Counted from the stretch's first letter, positions 34,701 through 45,744 are shown. The stretch: 64,000 nt of DNA from Steinernema hermaphroditum (GCA_030435675.1 CM059622.1:16740001-16804000), one strand, 5' to 3'. Numbers and translations: made by a program. The notes: generated by a model from the sequence alone, not told the origin.

Positions 34701-36284
34701 GAGTTGATTTTTTTTGCTTTTCACTTATTTTGACGTTTACTGCGTTTTTCTTGGCCCTTTTTTATCTTATATCCACTGTTTCCCTGATATTCCGCAATAT
34801 TATAAGAATTTGTCATGGCCTCCAAAGAAAAGAGTTTCGCGACCGTTTCGTATTTCGCGGAAGGAGATCAAAATCGGACATTGGAAAGTTGCTGAATCTG
34901 GCTCGCGGAAAGCTTGTACGGCAGCGAAACGACTTCTGCGCCTTTATGAATCCGCGAAATTCATAGAATCTAGTCCTAGAAGTGAAAGACCGAAGAGTGC
35001 GCGAACCAGATTGATGATTTAAGCTGTGAAGAAGCGATTTGAGCGAAATCCGGAGTGATACATTAGAAAAATGGCCTTGGACTCCAAAAATATTTAAACC
35101 ATCCACGCAGTGCATTGTGAACGATAACCTGAAGCTAATCTCGCCCAGAAAATCCACTGGACACGTGCCGACGCATCACAGAAAGAAGTATGGAAGGGAA
35201 AAATGGAAGAGTCTGATAGCCGTGGCCACGAGCAAAGAAATTCGTTGACTCCTGTTCACGGATCAATTAATTTTTTCGATTAAATTATCCCCAAATCAGC
35301 ATAACGAGTGAGTTTTCCATGAAGCAGGTTCTTCTCGATCTGTTGAGTTCAAAAGCAACCATTTCCCGTCGAAGCCCGTCATGGTATGCGCTAAAATATG
35401 CGGGATGGGCCAAACGAAACCCGTTTTTATCCAAAAAGGGGTCAGGATTGATTCGAAAATCTATCAAGAATGGAATTTGAAGGCATATGTGGCAAGATTC
35501 ACTTAGGAACACTTTAAAAACGATAATTAGGTGTTCCAGAAAGAGTTGATTCCGGCGCATGGACCGAAATTATCGATGGAGGTCGCGAATCAGATCTGCC
35601 CCAAGTTAGTGGGGTAAGGACATGTGGCCCTTCATTAGCGCCGACCTGAGCCCACTGGACTATGCCATCTATGGATTCTTGGAGAGTGAAGTCTCGCGAA
35701 TCCAGAACACTAGCTTAAACAGTCTGAAGCGATCTCTGGAGCGAGCATAGGCGATGAGCTGCTCGTGGCCACGACGAAGAATTGTAAAAAATTCCTTGAA
35801 GCCTTTTCTCCCTCTGAATGTGGCGATTTCAATTAATCGTTATAGATAATTGTTCTCCTAGTTCTCTTTTATAGGTGTACCAATTTTCACGCGAATCCGT
35901 TGGATTTTCGTCGAGATATAGCCATTTTTAGGCGTTACAGAACTTATGGAACACCCTGTACAGTATTTACTTGGGATAGAGATGTTACAGTCGCTTCAGC
36001 TTAAGCAAATTGGCTGAAGACAAAACACTCCAATCAATGCCTTTTTCAAAGCATATTTTAGCGACGAATACGAATGGAAATTGGTGAACTACAAGCCGGA
36101 ACCGGAAGCCCCCAAATGGATTACCTACTTGAGAGGATGGTGGATGAGCTACCGTGGATACAGCATCACCTATTTGGTCAAGAAACAGTTCGTTAAGCCG
36201 CGCACTCCGAAAAGAGCGCCGGTTAGAGCACCCGTGGACACGAGCCAAGAACCTCCAGAGGAGAACGAGAACCTGGTTCAATGA
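28735..36284 (+). CDS. RING-CH (MARCH6/Doa10-like) multi-pass membrane E3 ubiquitin ligase, paralog 4
   Basis: A predicted 691-residue protein. Exons: 28735-28978, 29979-30347, 32634-32721, 32768-32849, 32895-33116, 33157-33351, 33636-33726, 33769-33855, 33899-34164, 34208-34416, 36062-36284, all in frame. RING-CH finger at residues about 7-59 (CRICYS, CKC, HFFCW, CDIC), then about ten or more hydrophobic spans and a Pro/Lys-rich tail ending ENLVQ. It is the most divergent copy: the finger is three residues longer, and the exons corresponding to 10 and 11 of the other copies are fused. Introns 1, 2 and 10 are long; they hold tandem repeats, a SINE and a mariner transposon respectively. The start of exon 3 is the least certain junction, since the acceptor before 32503 is also in frame. 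Confidence 0.85.
29085..29900 (+). repeat. Degenerate tandem repeat, unit about 315 bp, in intron 1 of paralog 4
   Basis: Two full copies (about 29080-29395 and 29395-29740) and one partial copy (to about 29890) share in order GAATTA-CGTATAGC-TGTGAACCG, GGTCCT-AAACGACTGA, CCTGTTAGACA-GATGAA and GATTACGGTACTT. Divergence is high. No coding potential. Confidence 0.6.
31088..31102 (+). repeat. Poly-C run
   Basis: Fifteen consecutive C residues in intron 2 of paralog 4. Such runs are prone to sequencing error and slippage. Confidence 0.9.
31809..32250 (+). mobile_element. SINE with tRNA-like promoter, copy 2 (longest)
   Basis: Carries the family start (AAACGCGGCTGCGCGCG), an inner tandem of TAGCCCTGCGGGCGGCAAG units, the core with ATGGCTGAACTTGGC, and a tRNA-like part with TGGTTCATTGCGAACG (A box) and GTCGGGTTCGGTTCCCC (B box). 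It lies in intron 2 of paralog 4. Reversed copies are at 49440-49690 and 50885-51245. Confidence 0.75.
33412..33560 (+). repeat. Fragment of the fold-back family seen at 4919-5620
   Basis: Shares CGTGCTCAGCGACC-CGAAAACAGGGG and the poly-T/TCCATGACCG end with the right arm of the element at 4919-5620. It lies in intron 6 of paralog 4. Confidence 0.6.
34655..35958. mobile_element. Degenerate mariner-type DNA transposon, 1.3 kb
   Basis: Terminal inverted repeats CAGGGTGTTCCATAAGTTCT and its inverse AGAACTTATGGAACACCCTG bound the element, and a TA lies on each side as expected for Tc1/mariner insertion. The interior gives broken transposase pieces on the plus strand: a start at 34815 (MASKEKSFATVS) and, near 35640, SADLSPLDYAIYGFLESEV, which matches the conserved SPDLNPLDY region near the last catalytic Asp. 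Frame breaks and stops make it inactive. It lies in intron 10 of paralog 4. Confidence 0.85.
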
Positions 36285-36879
36285 TTCTTCTTATTTATTA
36301 TAGTCATTATAATATTTTGTTATATAACGTATTCTCTTCTCAAATCTGATTTATTTATAGCTCTCCACTAATCTGAATCTACACGACGGTATCATCATTT
36401 TCTGTGCTTCCCGCTTATTCTCTACAGGTTTCATGATCTCAATAGCTAATTTTATTCTAATTGATACCTAATCTATCACATTTTCGCACATCATTAGTCC
36501 AGGGTGGGGTCTATGTAGTGACAGGTCTAAAACAATAACGGCTCTTCCGAATCCTGCATATCATACTGATATCGTATTATCGTATTGTAGTCTTGTATCT
36601 GATACTGTACCCCGGTGTTTAGTCCTGCGATTAACTCGCATCACCATATGTTCCTTTATGCCATAGGTCCATTGAGTGCACTTCTTGTGCTAAATCCGAC
36701 TGAAAGTGCAATCTATGACCTTCTTGTAGGCTTGCATAAAGTGAGTAGAAATGTTTTACTGGTGGACCGCGCGTGTCAACAAAATGTTAACTTTATCAAG
36801 ATACAGCCAACAAACTCCATGATGGGCCGTTAAAATTGCTTTCCTATAGCAATCCGGTTGGTAGGTCGAAGGCAAGCTG
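36285..36879. other. Intergenic stretch without a recognised gene
   Basis: 3' flank of paralog 4. No exon, RNA gene or repeat partner seen. Confidence 0.35.
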
Positions 36880-37426
36880 CACGAAATGGAGCTTTACAAG
36901 AAGAAGCGCCCGTGGAAGCGACGAATGGAGTCTCTTCGATGACTCCATAAGCTTTTTCTAGGACACGCCGGCCGAAGACGAAGGTTGTACTGATGTACAC
37001 GAACCGCCAGCAAAGAAGATCACAGAAGAAGCACCATCAGCCGAAGAAGAGGAGTCTGGTAGATCAGCAATTGAGGTTATGGAAGATCAGCAACGGGTGG
37101 ATGGTGAACATGAAATGGATGATTTCTGGCTGAACGGTGACTATCCAGACTCTACAAGCCGTTCCGACTATTTTTGGTTGAACCCCGATGTCAGTTTCAG
37201 GTGCAATGGGGAATGGCCATACTGGACCTATGACGTTTATATTGAACATGTTCGTGATCATCCTGAAGACTGTGAATGCACATCTTGTCGCTGTTATTTG
37301 TGCGATAGGAAGTGGGTCTATGAAGAAGATTGGGACGACGAATCGGAGGGGATCAAGTGCCCCTTATGTACAGACGACAGTAAGGTTCGTTGCTTGCGTT
37401 GCAATTGTTACTGCGAGTGCTATTAA
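36880..37426 (+). pseudogene. Truncated copy of the Cys-rich repeat-protein gene at 43407-45497
   Basis: The 3' part (36964-37426) encodes an acidic stretch (EEAPSAEEEESG) and a tail with CECTSCRCYLCDRKW and CLRCNCYCECY, aligning with the acidic segment and Cys-rich tail of the gene at 43407-45497. The 5' part keeps only scraps in changing frames: KLHEMEL at about 36875 matches KLHDMEL, and LFDDSISFF before a TAG at 36961 matches FFDDSIAIL. Most of the 2-kb parent is deleted, so this is probably a pseudogene. The 3' exon stays open and has AATAAA nearby (about 37446), so a short expressed product cannot be excluded. It is in the opposite orientation to its parent. Confidence 0.75.
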
Positions 37427-38002
37427 CTTTTGCTGTAATCTCGATAAATAAATGTGATTTTAGTATATCGGTTTTATGTTGTGGTCTGCGCTCTCTTCAC
37501 ATCGCTCCTTGCGAACAGTCGCAATGGTCCCCAGTTATGTTAGGCGACCGGAAGCGGGCTCAGTTCGATTCGATTTGCGAAATGTCACCGAGTCGGCATC
37601 TCTGGACAATTTTCATTTAATAGAATGAAAAAACTGGAAAACCAGATGTCATGAGACCACTGTTGCATCCTTAGCGGTCACATGTACAAAGTTGAAGGAA
37701 GGCACGAAAACAGGTTGTACGTGAATTGACTTCCCTTCCCAGAAGATTGCTACACATGTCCTACTAGAACAACACATTAGTTACTGGTTTTTCTGGTGAC
37801 CAAAAAATGACCTTGACTTTTTTTGTCTTTGAAACAGTTGAAGTTAGTTAACTCGCCAAACCACGTCATTTCACGGACGTCAGAAGGACATCGTTTTACA
37901 ATCTGCACTTTCCAGCTCGCCAAACAGACTACCTGACTTTTCGATCTTCTTTCTGTATAAAAAGGCGTCCGAAAGGAGAGCATAGTAAACACAACTAGAA
38001 CC

Positions 38003-38306
38003 ATGAAGTTGGTGTACTGTTCCCTTTTCGTCGTCCTCCTTCTGGCTGCCCTAGTCAGCGCTGCTGACCCTGAGACTAATGGATACGTCGCCCCATCGGA
38101 TGACTCTTTGTAAGAGACGTTTCTCAATGCAATTTTTGTAATGGTCATGTTTTAGAAGTCGTTCGAAGAGATACGGATACTGGGGAGGCTATGGATTCCG
38201 CAGATGGGGATGGCGCCCGTGGGGATGGAGAAGACCTTGGGGATGGCGCCGATGGGGATGGGGCGGATACGGCCACGGAGGATACGGCTATGGCGGCTAC
38301 TGGTGA
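38003..38306 (+). CDS. Antimicrobial-peptide-like secreted precursor (Gly/Tyr/Trp/Arg-rich)
   Basis: Two exons, 38003-38109 and 38156-38306, give an 85-residue precursor. Residues 1-20 (MKLVYCSLFVVLLLAALVSA) are a signal peptide. A short acidic propeptide (DPETNGYVAPSDDS) follows, then SRSKR, a dibasic cleavage site, and a mature peptide of about 43 residues made of GYWGGYG, RRWGWRPWGWRRPWGW and GGYGHGGYGYGGYW. This plan matches the nematode epidermal nlp/cnc antimicrobial peptides, although four RPWGW/RRWGW units in a row are unusually Trp/Arg-rich. In Caenorhabditis such genes are induced by infection and wounding; that role is inferred here. AATAAA at 38394. A TATA-like TATAAAAAGG at about 37955 lies 48 bases before the ATG. 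Confidence 0.85.
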
Positions 38307-38594
38307 TAGAATGAGCGAATTGAGTTGTCGATCGAAGAAAACTGTGTTCTGATATCTCAATATATTTGCCTATCTTACTGATTCTTCATTCACAATAAAT
38401 CTATATTTGATGAGCTCCCTTGTCTTACAGAATCATCATAGAATATCCGAAGAAGATGCGTCTAAACAGTAGCTTAGAGATCGAAACGTGAGAGTCATCG
38501 GGGGGCGCTTTCGAAACCCTGATGACTCATATGACCCAAAATTAACAAATCAGTCATTTGCATTTGTGTTTCATCGTTTAAAAGGAGCCGGTTA

Positions 38595-38720
38595 GAGGTT
38601 GCCCAATATCATGCTGAAATCGGTTTCCCAAAAAAACCCAATCGTTTCCAAGAAATAAGCACTTTGCTGTCAAATTCTCGGTCTGTCGGTCCCGACACGA
38701 CTTCCATGACGGTCACTCCT
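38595..38720 (+). repeat. Copy of the fold-back family interior
   Basis: TTGCCCAATATCATGCTGAA through CGACTTCCATGACGG matches 5150-5280 and 52500-52630. The rest of 38307-39298 shows no gene. Confidence 0.65.
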
Positions 38721-39298
38721 TTGTAGATATGGTCGCCGTAATTTCATTGGGTTTGCAAGGTCATCGTGCTGGCACCGCCAAAATATCGTAATTTGAAGAG
38801 CCATCATAGGTGAATGCTAGCCGCAGTCTGAGCAAAAACTGCTACTGTTTTGGGAAAGCAATCAGGACAGCTAGGGCCACTTCCAAACTGGCAAGGGACG
38901 TGAGACGAAACATGACCCCCGCCGATTCTGTCATTTTTAACTTCAACAATCAAGTGTTTTGTAATCTGCAACGTTACGAAAGCGTAAAATTTACACCCAG
39001 CACAACTTAAAAAGGAACAAACAAGCGTTCGCAAGGGGATTTTACCGCTGAAATGCTTGAAAGAAGTGATGTTTGGTCTCACAGTGAAGTGTGGGTACGA
39101 TACTTGCGGAACCGCTGCTCTAGTTTGTTTGTTCTTCTAAATAGGTATTATGCGGTTTCACTTTGTGAGTCACCTTATTTTCGACAGTATCCTGTAGTGT
39201 GCACATCGCAGAGCACTTATATGTCTGTAGGACCTACACGCATGATGTATTTTGTTACCCTCATCGAGTTTCTATTGATCTCCATTTTCAGAACCATT

Positions 39299-42200
39299 AT
39301 GGCGCGCTTGGTGATGCCTGACGACCACATCAGGCTCTTCAAGCATGAAGTGAAGCAACTTTTGGGTCTCCAGTTCGTGAAAAAGTCAAAAATCTTCGGT
39401 AACTTCATCTACTGTCTTGTTGTAGCCTTTCATATTTCGATTTTAAGATCCTGAAATTGTGGAGCGCCTGGAAAAGATGCTGAACGGTTCCGAGAAGTCC
39501 ACAGCCAAAGCTCTAGAGTTCATGTTTCGCTTCATCGTCGACGATCACAAAGAGCACATTTACTTGCTCGAGGTAGGACTGGTTTTTTACGAATGTCTGC
39601 ACCTTTGCCGTTCAGAAACTGCTCGAAGCAAACATGAAGGAGGTTTACGAAGAGTACACGATGACCCAATGTGATGAAGTGTCGAAGGAGCTGTTCATCT
39701 CGAAGTTCTACGACGGAAGGACAAAACCGGTCATCGAACACCTGTGCGGATTCATTCGGGCCGATGAGCTCGCGCTGGATCTCCGTAAACATTTCGGGAA
39801 CGTATACGACTACGTTGTGAACGACATATTGGAATTGTGGGATGCGGAAATGTCAGAACTCGAATTGGACTTCTTGGCCCGTCGTATCATACGCCGTCTT
39901 CCATTCAATCCAGTTACAGCTGCCTGTGGTGATTGGTACTACCATCTCCTAATTGCACTGCGGGAGAGTGAATGGCACTCACTTCTGGCTGATCTCATCG
40001 ACCCCGAAAACGCGGTAACCATCGGTTTGTGGCCGTCCATATTCGAAGTAAATGATTGCTCGTCAGTTTAGATCTGTTCAGAGCCGAGCACCAGAAGAAA
40101 CAGATAGCCGACACTATCGGCATGGCCTCAGAAGAAGCCTACGAGCTATCAGCAGAGGACCAGGGTTTCCGTCCCCAGAGTGATTTCAAGGAGTATGCCC
40201 CGCTGCTTGGGATGGCAGACGAGTTCATGAAGTTCGAAATGCTGCCACCCGAACAGATTGTTCTCCGTGAGTATCAGCAGGAACTCGTGGAGGAAGCCGT
40301 CACGGGGAAAAACACAATCGTTTGCGCTCCTACTGGCTCAGGAAAGACGGTTGTCGCCTCGTACATCATCAAAGACCATCTGCAGAAGATGGCGAATGCT
40401 GACAAGAATGCAAGAGTAGGGATAAGAGTGTTATTGATCGGAAAGGTGATGAATTTTGTTTTAGGTTGCCATGATCGTTCCTACCATTCCGCTTGTCGAA
40501 CAGCAATGCACTGCCCTGAACGTATTCTTCCGTGTGGACTACGCAGTAAACGGCTTTTGCGGAACAGAAACGGCTGAATGCCGCGCATATTCCGCTCTGG
40601 CTTGTCACATTGTCGTCTTCACCCCTCAACTCTTCATGTAAGTCTTCAGTTTTCCGAAAGACAAGATATCGCTTTTATTATTTAGAAACATGCTGAAGAG
40701 CCCAAAACGAACAGATCGCCTCAACATCTCCGACTTCACTATGTTTGTGTTCGATGAATGTCACCACTGTGACAGGGAGCATCCCTACAAAAGTAAGAAT
40801 GAGACCTTTCCAGCGACATATTCTTATCGTTAACTTGCAGTTTTGATGGACATGGTCCACGAATCGAGCGCGACTTCTCCGCAGATCATTGGACTGACAG
40901 CTTCAGTGGGCGTTGGTTCGAGCAACACGAGCGTGGAGAGCTGCATGAGTCATATGCTGAAGATCTGTGTGAATTTGTCCGCTGAAACCGTATCCACCAT
41001 TCGCCGCACGAAGGACGACTTGATCAAGCATGTCGTTCCTCCCATCGACATCATCGAAAGGGCCGTTCGGCAAACAGATTCACAGTTCATCCGTCGCCTT
41101 CTCGCGCTTATGGGCGAACTGCAGCAACTTCTCGAGAACGACCTCAAGCGCTATCAAGCGCAGAAGCTTCTCAATGGCAAATGGGTTGGTTCAAAATCGA
41201 AGGACTTGCCCGTAAATTCGTCTTTTAGGCCGAGTATCAATTCCCCTCCGACAAGCAGTCGCTGAGTTACCAGTGTTTCCTTGGAACGTTGGGAGCGCGC
41301 ATCACCCCAATCGCGGGTATTTCAAACAAAACACGGTTCATAAAAATCTTGGATATCTTGAAGGTATAATCCGGCATGATAAGTAATAGTTTCTAATTCT
41401 CAACTGCTTTAGAAATATCAGTTGGCCCTGGAATACAACGACATGCTTCCTTCTCGCTACGCTGTTAAGCTTCTTCAGGACGCGCGCAATGAAATTAGAT
41501 CGAACACGGTGGACGAAACTTATGATGTCGTCAGAGCTTTTGGAGGTTTGACTCATTGTCTTGTAGCGTCGTTCTAAGTGCTCTTTTTCAGAACATTGTG
41601 ACGGTCTGCTCATGATCAAGGAAGACAGCTGTGAAAATAAGAAGGACATCCTGGTGAAGCTGAAGAAAATTTTGGTTGATCAATACACGCAAATGCCGGA
41701 GTCCCGAACTATCGTCTTCGTACAGAAGCGTGTTTTCGCAGAAATGATGTGTGACTACTTGAACCGGATGTGCAGTCAGTTGCCCTGCTTCAAAGAAGGC
41801 AACAACGCTGGATACATCACTAGTATGGAAGCTGTGCATCTAATAAAGAATTAATACTGTTATGTAGGTGCCAATCAAAGTGCTTCGCTGGGAGGCCAGA
41901 GCGGATACTTGCAGCGGCAGACCATCGAGAACTTCAACCATGGACTCCTTAAGATCCTGGTCGCCACTTCGGTAGCTGAAGAAGGTCTGGACATCTCCAC
42001 GTGTAACCTCATCATCAAATACAACAACACTGGATCGGAAAAGACGCTCATCCAACGGAGAGGTCGTGCTCGCGCCAAGGGCAGCAAGTCAGTGCTGCTG
42101 GCTCTGGATGGAAGCATCGAGGCCAACGAGATGGCTGCGGTCCAGAAGGCCGACCTAATGAAGCGTGTTATGCAACATCTTCAGTCGTATGGTGACTCTG

Positions 42201-43070
42201 TCCTGAGACGCATGGTGAGTGCAGGAATTGCTCGTTTCGTAAAGCAGGAACTTATTTTAGATTGCTGACAAACGCGAAGAAATGCAAAGAGTAAAGGAGC
42301 ATGAGGAACAATTTCGAAGGCAGTTAGAACACCAGCTGAAATCGAACAAGTTCCAACTTGTTTGTATCAAGTGTAACACCGACCTCTGCGACAGCACTAC
42401 CATCCGACGGCTTCCTCATGGCCAATACGGATGTGTAGATAGAGAGATTTGGGGAAGAGTGAGAACAAACTTGCGCAGCACGGCTAAGGTGGACACTTTG
42501 TATAGTATTGGATCTGAACAAGAGCGTTATAGAGTGTGCACAGCAGCATCGACGTTGCCCAACTTTGCTGCAAGAACAGTTCCTGCGACCAAATCTTTGG
42601 CTTCGTTTGGGAAGTGAACGACACCTTCATTCCGGTTCTAAAGACCAATTCGTTCGTCATGTATCCTTTTGAAGCCCGTCACAAAGGCGCCATCTGTGAT
42701 CCAGTCCGTGTGAAGCGCTGGCTCGATGTCGGAAAGTCCCATTTCGTCATCAATGATTGCCGCGAATCCGATTTGGTATGCGAAGCATCTCTTACTCACT
42801 GCATTTCATATGCCATTTCAGAAGAGCATGTTCGAAGCGCTGCGTGCTCACGACAAAGGCCTCTACAGAAAGTACGCCAGCACCGCTGAAGCTGCCCGGA
42901 TCTTCTTGGCCAGAAAGGAAATTGACAAAAAGAAGAAGCGCGTCGGAAGACAGGAGAATCACAAGAAGCAAGGGTTCGAATCAGATGAGGAAGATGACAA
43001 GAAGCCTACATATGTGATGAACGACGACAGCAGCACCGATGACGAGACGCGTTACGCCGTTTATCGATGA
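39299..43070 (+). CDS. drh: RIG-I-like receptor / Dicer-related helicase (DRH family)
   Basis: A predicted 1045-residue double-stranded-RNA-sensing helicase. Exons: 39299-39398, 39448-39572, 39616-40024, 40072-40415, 40465-40637, 40686-40792, 40841-41184, 41229-41363, 41413-41545, 41592-41822, 41868-42214, 42261-42458, 42533-42775, 42822-43070. Helical, CARD-like N-terminus (1-210); motif I APTGSGKT (about 298-305); motif II DECHH (about 408); motif III LTAS (about 437); RLR insert helices; motif V SVAEEGLDIS; motif VI QRRGRARA (about 765). The C-terminal regulatory domain has its four zinc cysteines (CIKCNTDLC near 851; CCKNSSC near 893) and the PVLKTNSFV strand. A Lys-rich then acidic tail ends the protein. 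All catalytic motifs are intact. C. elegans relatives act in antiviral RNAi and the intracellular pathogen response. A TTTTCAG seven bases before the ATG suggests trans-splicing. DRH-1 or DRH-3 cannot be told apart by eye. Confidence 0.93.
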
Positions 43071-43406
43071 GCTGTTTCGCGAATTTTGCATTTTGGTACT
43101 TGTTTGGTGTTAGTTTAAGTATAACTGATTCCACTGTGTCTTGTCAGGCGGATCGATCCCCCAAAGACGCAAATATGGCTTCGTTTATGGCGCTAAGCTA
43201 TCGACAGTCCGAATGAGTCAATTCATTCGATTAACGATTCAAGCAATCGTATCAGTCAATCGAACCCACCTCTGATCGCAAGTGCATATTGGGGGTGGCT
43301 CAAATAATGGGGAGAGTGTTAATCCAAAAGAATGGTTCTTGGTTATACACAGATTCATATATTTATCAAAAACAACTCGATCGTAGAAACCAGAGTCTGC
43401 CACCCG

Positions 43407-45497
43407 TCAATAATCATAGCAATTGCAATGACAATTGCAACTAGGACAAATCGGACTTTTTTCGTACTCTTCGCAAGACTCGCATCTAGGCCCGTCACCG
43501 CCCCAGTCTTGGTACATGTCCAACGCCCTGCCACACTCGTCGCAGCGACAATATTTGCATTTACAGTCATTAGGATGATCATCAGGACGGATAAATTCGT
43601 CCAGAGCTTCGTAGGTCCAGTACGGAAAATTCTTTCCACTGCACTTGACGTCAAACTCGTCCGAGAGACTGTCAGACGATCTAGGATACTCCTCAATCGA
43701 GTATTCTTCGTTGTCGTCGGCATCGTCGTTCATTTCATCTTCATCATCGACCAATTGCACATCTTCCATGGACTCGGCTGACTCCTCCTCTTCGTCGGAT
43801 GGTGCTTCTTCTTTCCTCTTCTTTGTTGAAGATTCGTCTACATCAGCTGAGCCCTCATCATCGGCCTCTTCGGTGTAGGACAGTTTGCCGGTTTCGCACA
43901 CGGTATCAAGATCGCTCGAAAGGTCAAACGTACCTTTGATGGCCTGTTTAATTTCTTCTTGATTCGTTTCTCGAAGAATGATGTGGACCATGCATCTTCC
44001 ATATCCATAGTTCAAGACATAAAGCTGCGCACTGTAACCGGTCAGGTTTGAGCTGTCTTCGACGGTCCAAAAAGCTTTATATTCGGAGTAGCGTCCCTTC
44101 ACAGAGGTCTTTTTCAAACCTAGACTTCTCACCAGAACACGAAAAGTCTCCTTGTTGACGTAGCCCTCGATCATCCGTGGTCTTCTGATCGTACACTCTT
44201 TGAAGCCATTGAGCACGTCCATAAAGAAGCTGGCTGGGAGAACTCGGTGCCACTTGAGGTACTCGAACTGGTCGGACAGACAGAAGTTCAGGAGCTGGTC
44301 GTCTAACTGGAGGTCTTCGAAAGTTCGAATGTCCAGCCGTTTCAAGTACTTCGACTTCAGATGCTTTAAGATGAAATTTTTGAATTCGGCCGGGACAGGA
44401 ACTGACTCCCCCACATGGTAGTGCCAGTGCAAGCACAAATCAGAGAAGTAAGCGTCCTGTGACTCCTCTATCATCTTCTGGGCTTCTGCATCATCAAGCC
44501 AGCGACAGAGATCAAATAAAGCAAGCTTTCCATAGCATTTCGGCAGTTGTTCGTGCATTATTTCGCGTTCTCCCTCGCACCTGATCTGCATTGAAAGTTC
44601 CCTTACGTGGTTCTTGAGAAAAGAGTCCCGACGCTGAGCCACAGAGCCCCAGTTCCCGGTAGTTTCGGCCAAGTTCTTCAGAAGTGTGTGATCTTCAACT
44701 GGGGCAACAAGGTCATGGATGATGTCACTTGAGATATAGGCCAAAGAGTTGTCAGAGAGTGACGCCAAGTAGCTTCTGCAGGCCGTCATATCGTAGAGAA
44801 TAGCAATTGAGTCGTCGAAAAAGGGTCGACTTTCATCGTGCTCTCGTTCCGCTCCCTCGTCTTCGCTCTGCTTTTCCATTTTTTCGCGTTCCTCGTCCCG
44901 GCGATTTCGGAGCTTCTCTATCATTTCGCAGAATGTCTTGAAGTCGGAAGAAGCCACACCGGGAAGCGATTCCACTTTGCTCTTGTAGACGTCGGTGCTG
45001 CTGAGAGTCGCCATAGAATCGTCTATAATTTGTTGGCACTTAGACCAGGATTCGCTTTCTCGATTCAGCAGCCTCTTGAGGGCTTCGAGGTCACTCTTCA
45101 ACTTGAGCACTCTTTCCGTATCGCAAAACAGATTCTCGTGGGACTTCTCATATGACGATCCCAGGAACTCTTTGTAGATGTCCGTCCCATAGAGAGTCGA
45201 AAGAGAAGAGTCCAGAAACTGCCGCTCTTCGTACTTCTTCTCATCAGCTCCCAAATGCTTTTTACGTTTATGGATGTTGTGGATGAGCTGGACAAGCTTT
45301 TTACCGTCATCTGGAGTAGAACGATGCCCGCTAGCGAGATCTCTAAGCGACGCCAAGTGGCTCTGGCTCAGCTCCATGTCGTGGAGCTTGCTTAGCGATT
45401 CTTTGAGAAGGTGATGTTGCTTGCTTCCGGGGGCAGCTTCTTCGGCACACTGCTGCAGATTGTCTATCACTGCGAGGAGTTTATCGACGTCCGTCAT
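43407..45497 (-). CDS. Intronless repeat protein with acidic segment and Cys-rich tail
   Basis: A 696-residue protein from the ATG at 45497 (an upstream in-frame ATG at 45566 would add 23 residues). The N-terminal 290 residues contain four units of about 70-80 residues, each with a signature like LDSSLSTLYGTDIYKEFLGS (others: SLSKLHDMELSQSHLASL, IDDSMATLSSTDVYKSKVES, FDDSIAILYDMTACRSYLAS), joined by charged helical stretches. The middle is unrecognised. Then come a long acidic segment and a tail of about 60 residues with some 14 cysteines (CKCKYCRCDECGR, CESCEEYEKSPICPSCNCHC), presumably zinc-binding. It has no intron, unlike its neighbours. It converges on the DRH helicase, with 336 bases between stops. 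Family unknown to me. A broken copy lies at 36880-37426 on the other side of the helicase. Confidence 0.8.
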   Translation of the reverse strand: MTDVDKLLAVIDNLQQCAEEAAPGSKQHHLLKESLSKLHDMELSQSHLASLRDLASGHRSTPDDGKKLVQLIHNIHKRKKHLGADEKKYEERQFLDSSLSTLYGTDIYKEFLGSSYEKSHENLFCDTERVLKLKSDLEALKRLLNRESESWSKCQQIIDDSMATLSSTDVYKSKVESLPGVASSDFKTFCEMIEKLRNRRDEEREKMEKQSEDEGAEREHDESRPFFDDSIAILYDMTACRSYLASLSDNSLAYISSDIIHDLVAPVEDHTLLKNLAETTGNWGSVAQRRDSFLKNHVRELSMQIRCEGEREIMHEQLPKCYGKLALFDLCRWLDDAEAQKMIEESQDAYFSDLCLHWHYHVGESVPVPAEFKNFILKHLKSKYLKRLDIRTFEDLQLDDQLLNFCLSDQFEYLKWHRVLPASFFMDVLNGFKECTIRRPRMIEGYVNKETFRVLVRSLGLKKTSVKGRYSEYKAFWTVEDSSNLTGYSAQLYVLNYGYGRCMVHIILRETNQEEIKQAIKGTFDLSSDLDTVCETGKLSYTEEADDEGSADVDESSTKKRKEEAPSDEEEESAESMEDVQLVDDEDEMNDDADDNEEYSIEEYPRSSDSLSDEFDVKCSGKNFPYWTYEALDEFIRPDDHPNDCKCKYCRCDECGRALDMYQDWGGDGPRCESCEEYEKSPICPSCNCHCNCYDY

Positions 45498-45744
45498 TAT
45501 GTACGGTGATCTAATTTTTTTACACTGCTTGGAATCGTTTATATTGGAGTTGGGTAATGCTAACAACGCATAGCTTTGCTCCTCGTTTTACAGTGCATCT
45601 TCATGTACGTACGACAATCTTCTCCTTGAAGGTTTCGGGTTTGACATTTGAGGTCATTTATACACCAGCTAATCCAATACGGGACGGCACAAAAAAGGCA
45701 TCTAGTGAAGTCTGCAATGTCAGACACTGTCCCATCAGAGTACA

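Noticed and set aside
39053..39298. Extension of the helicase N-terminus upstream to 39053
   Set aside because: The frame is open but low in coding character, and the TTTTCAG just before the ATG at 39299 separates it from the gene.
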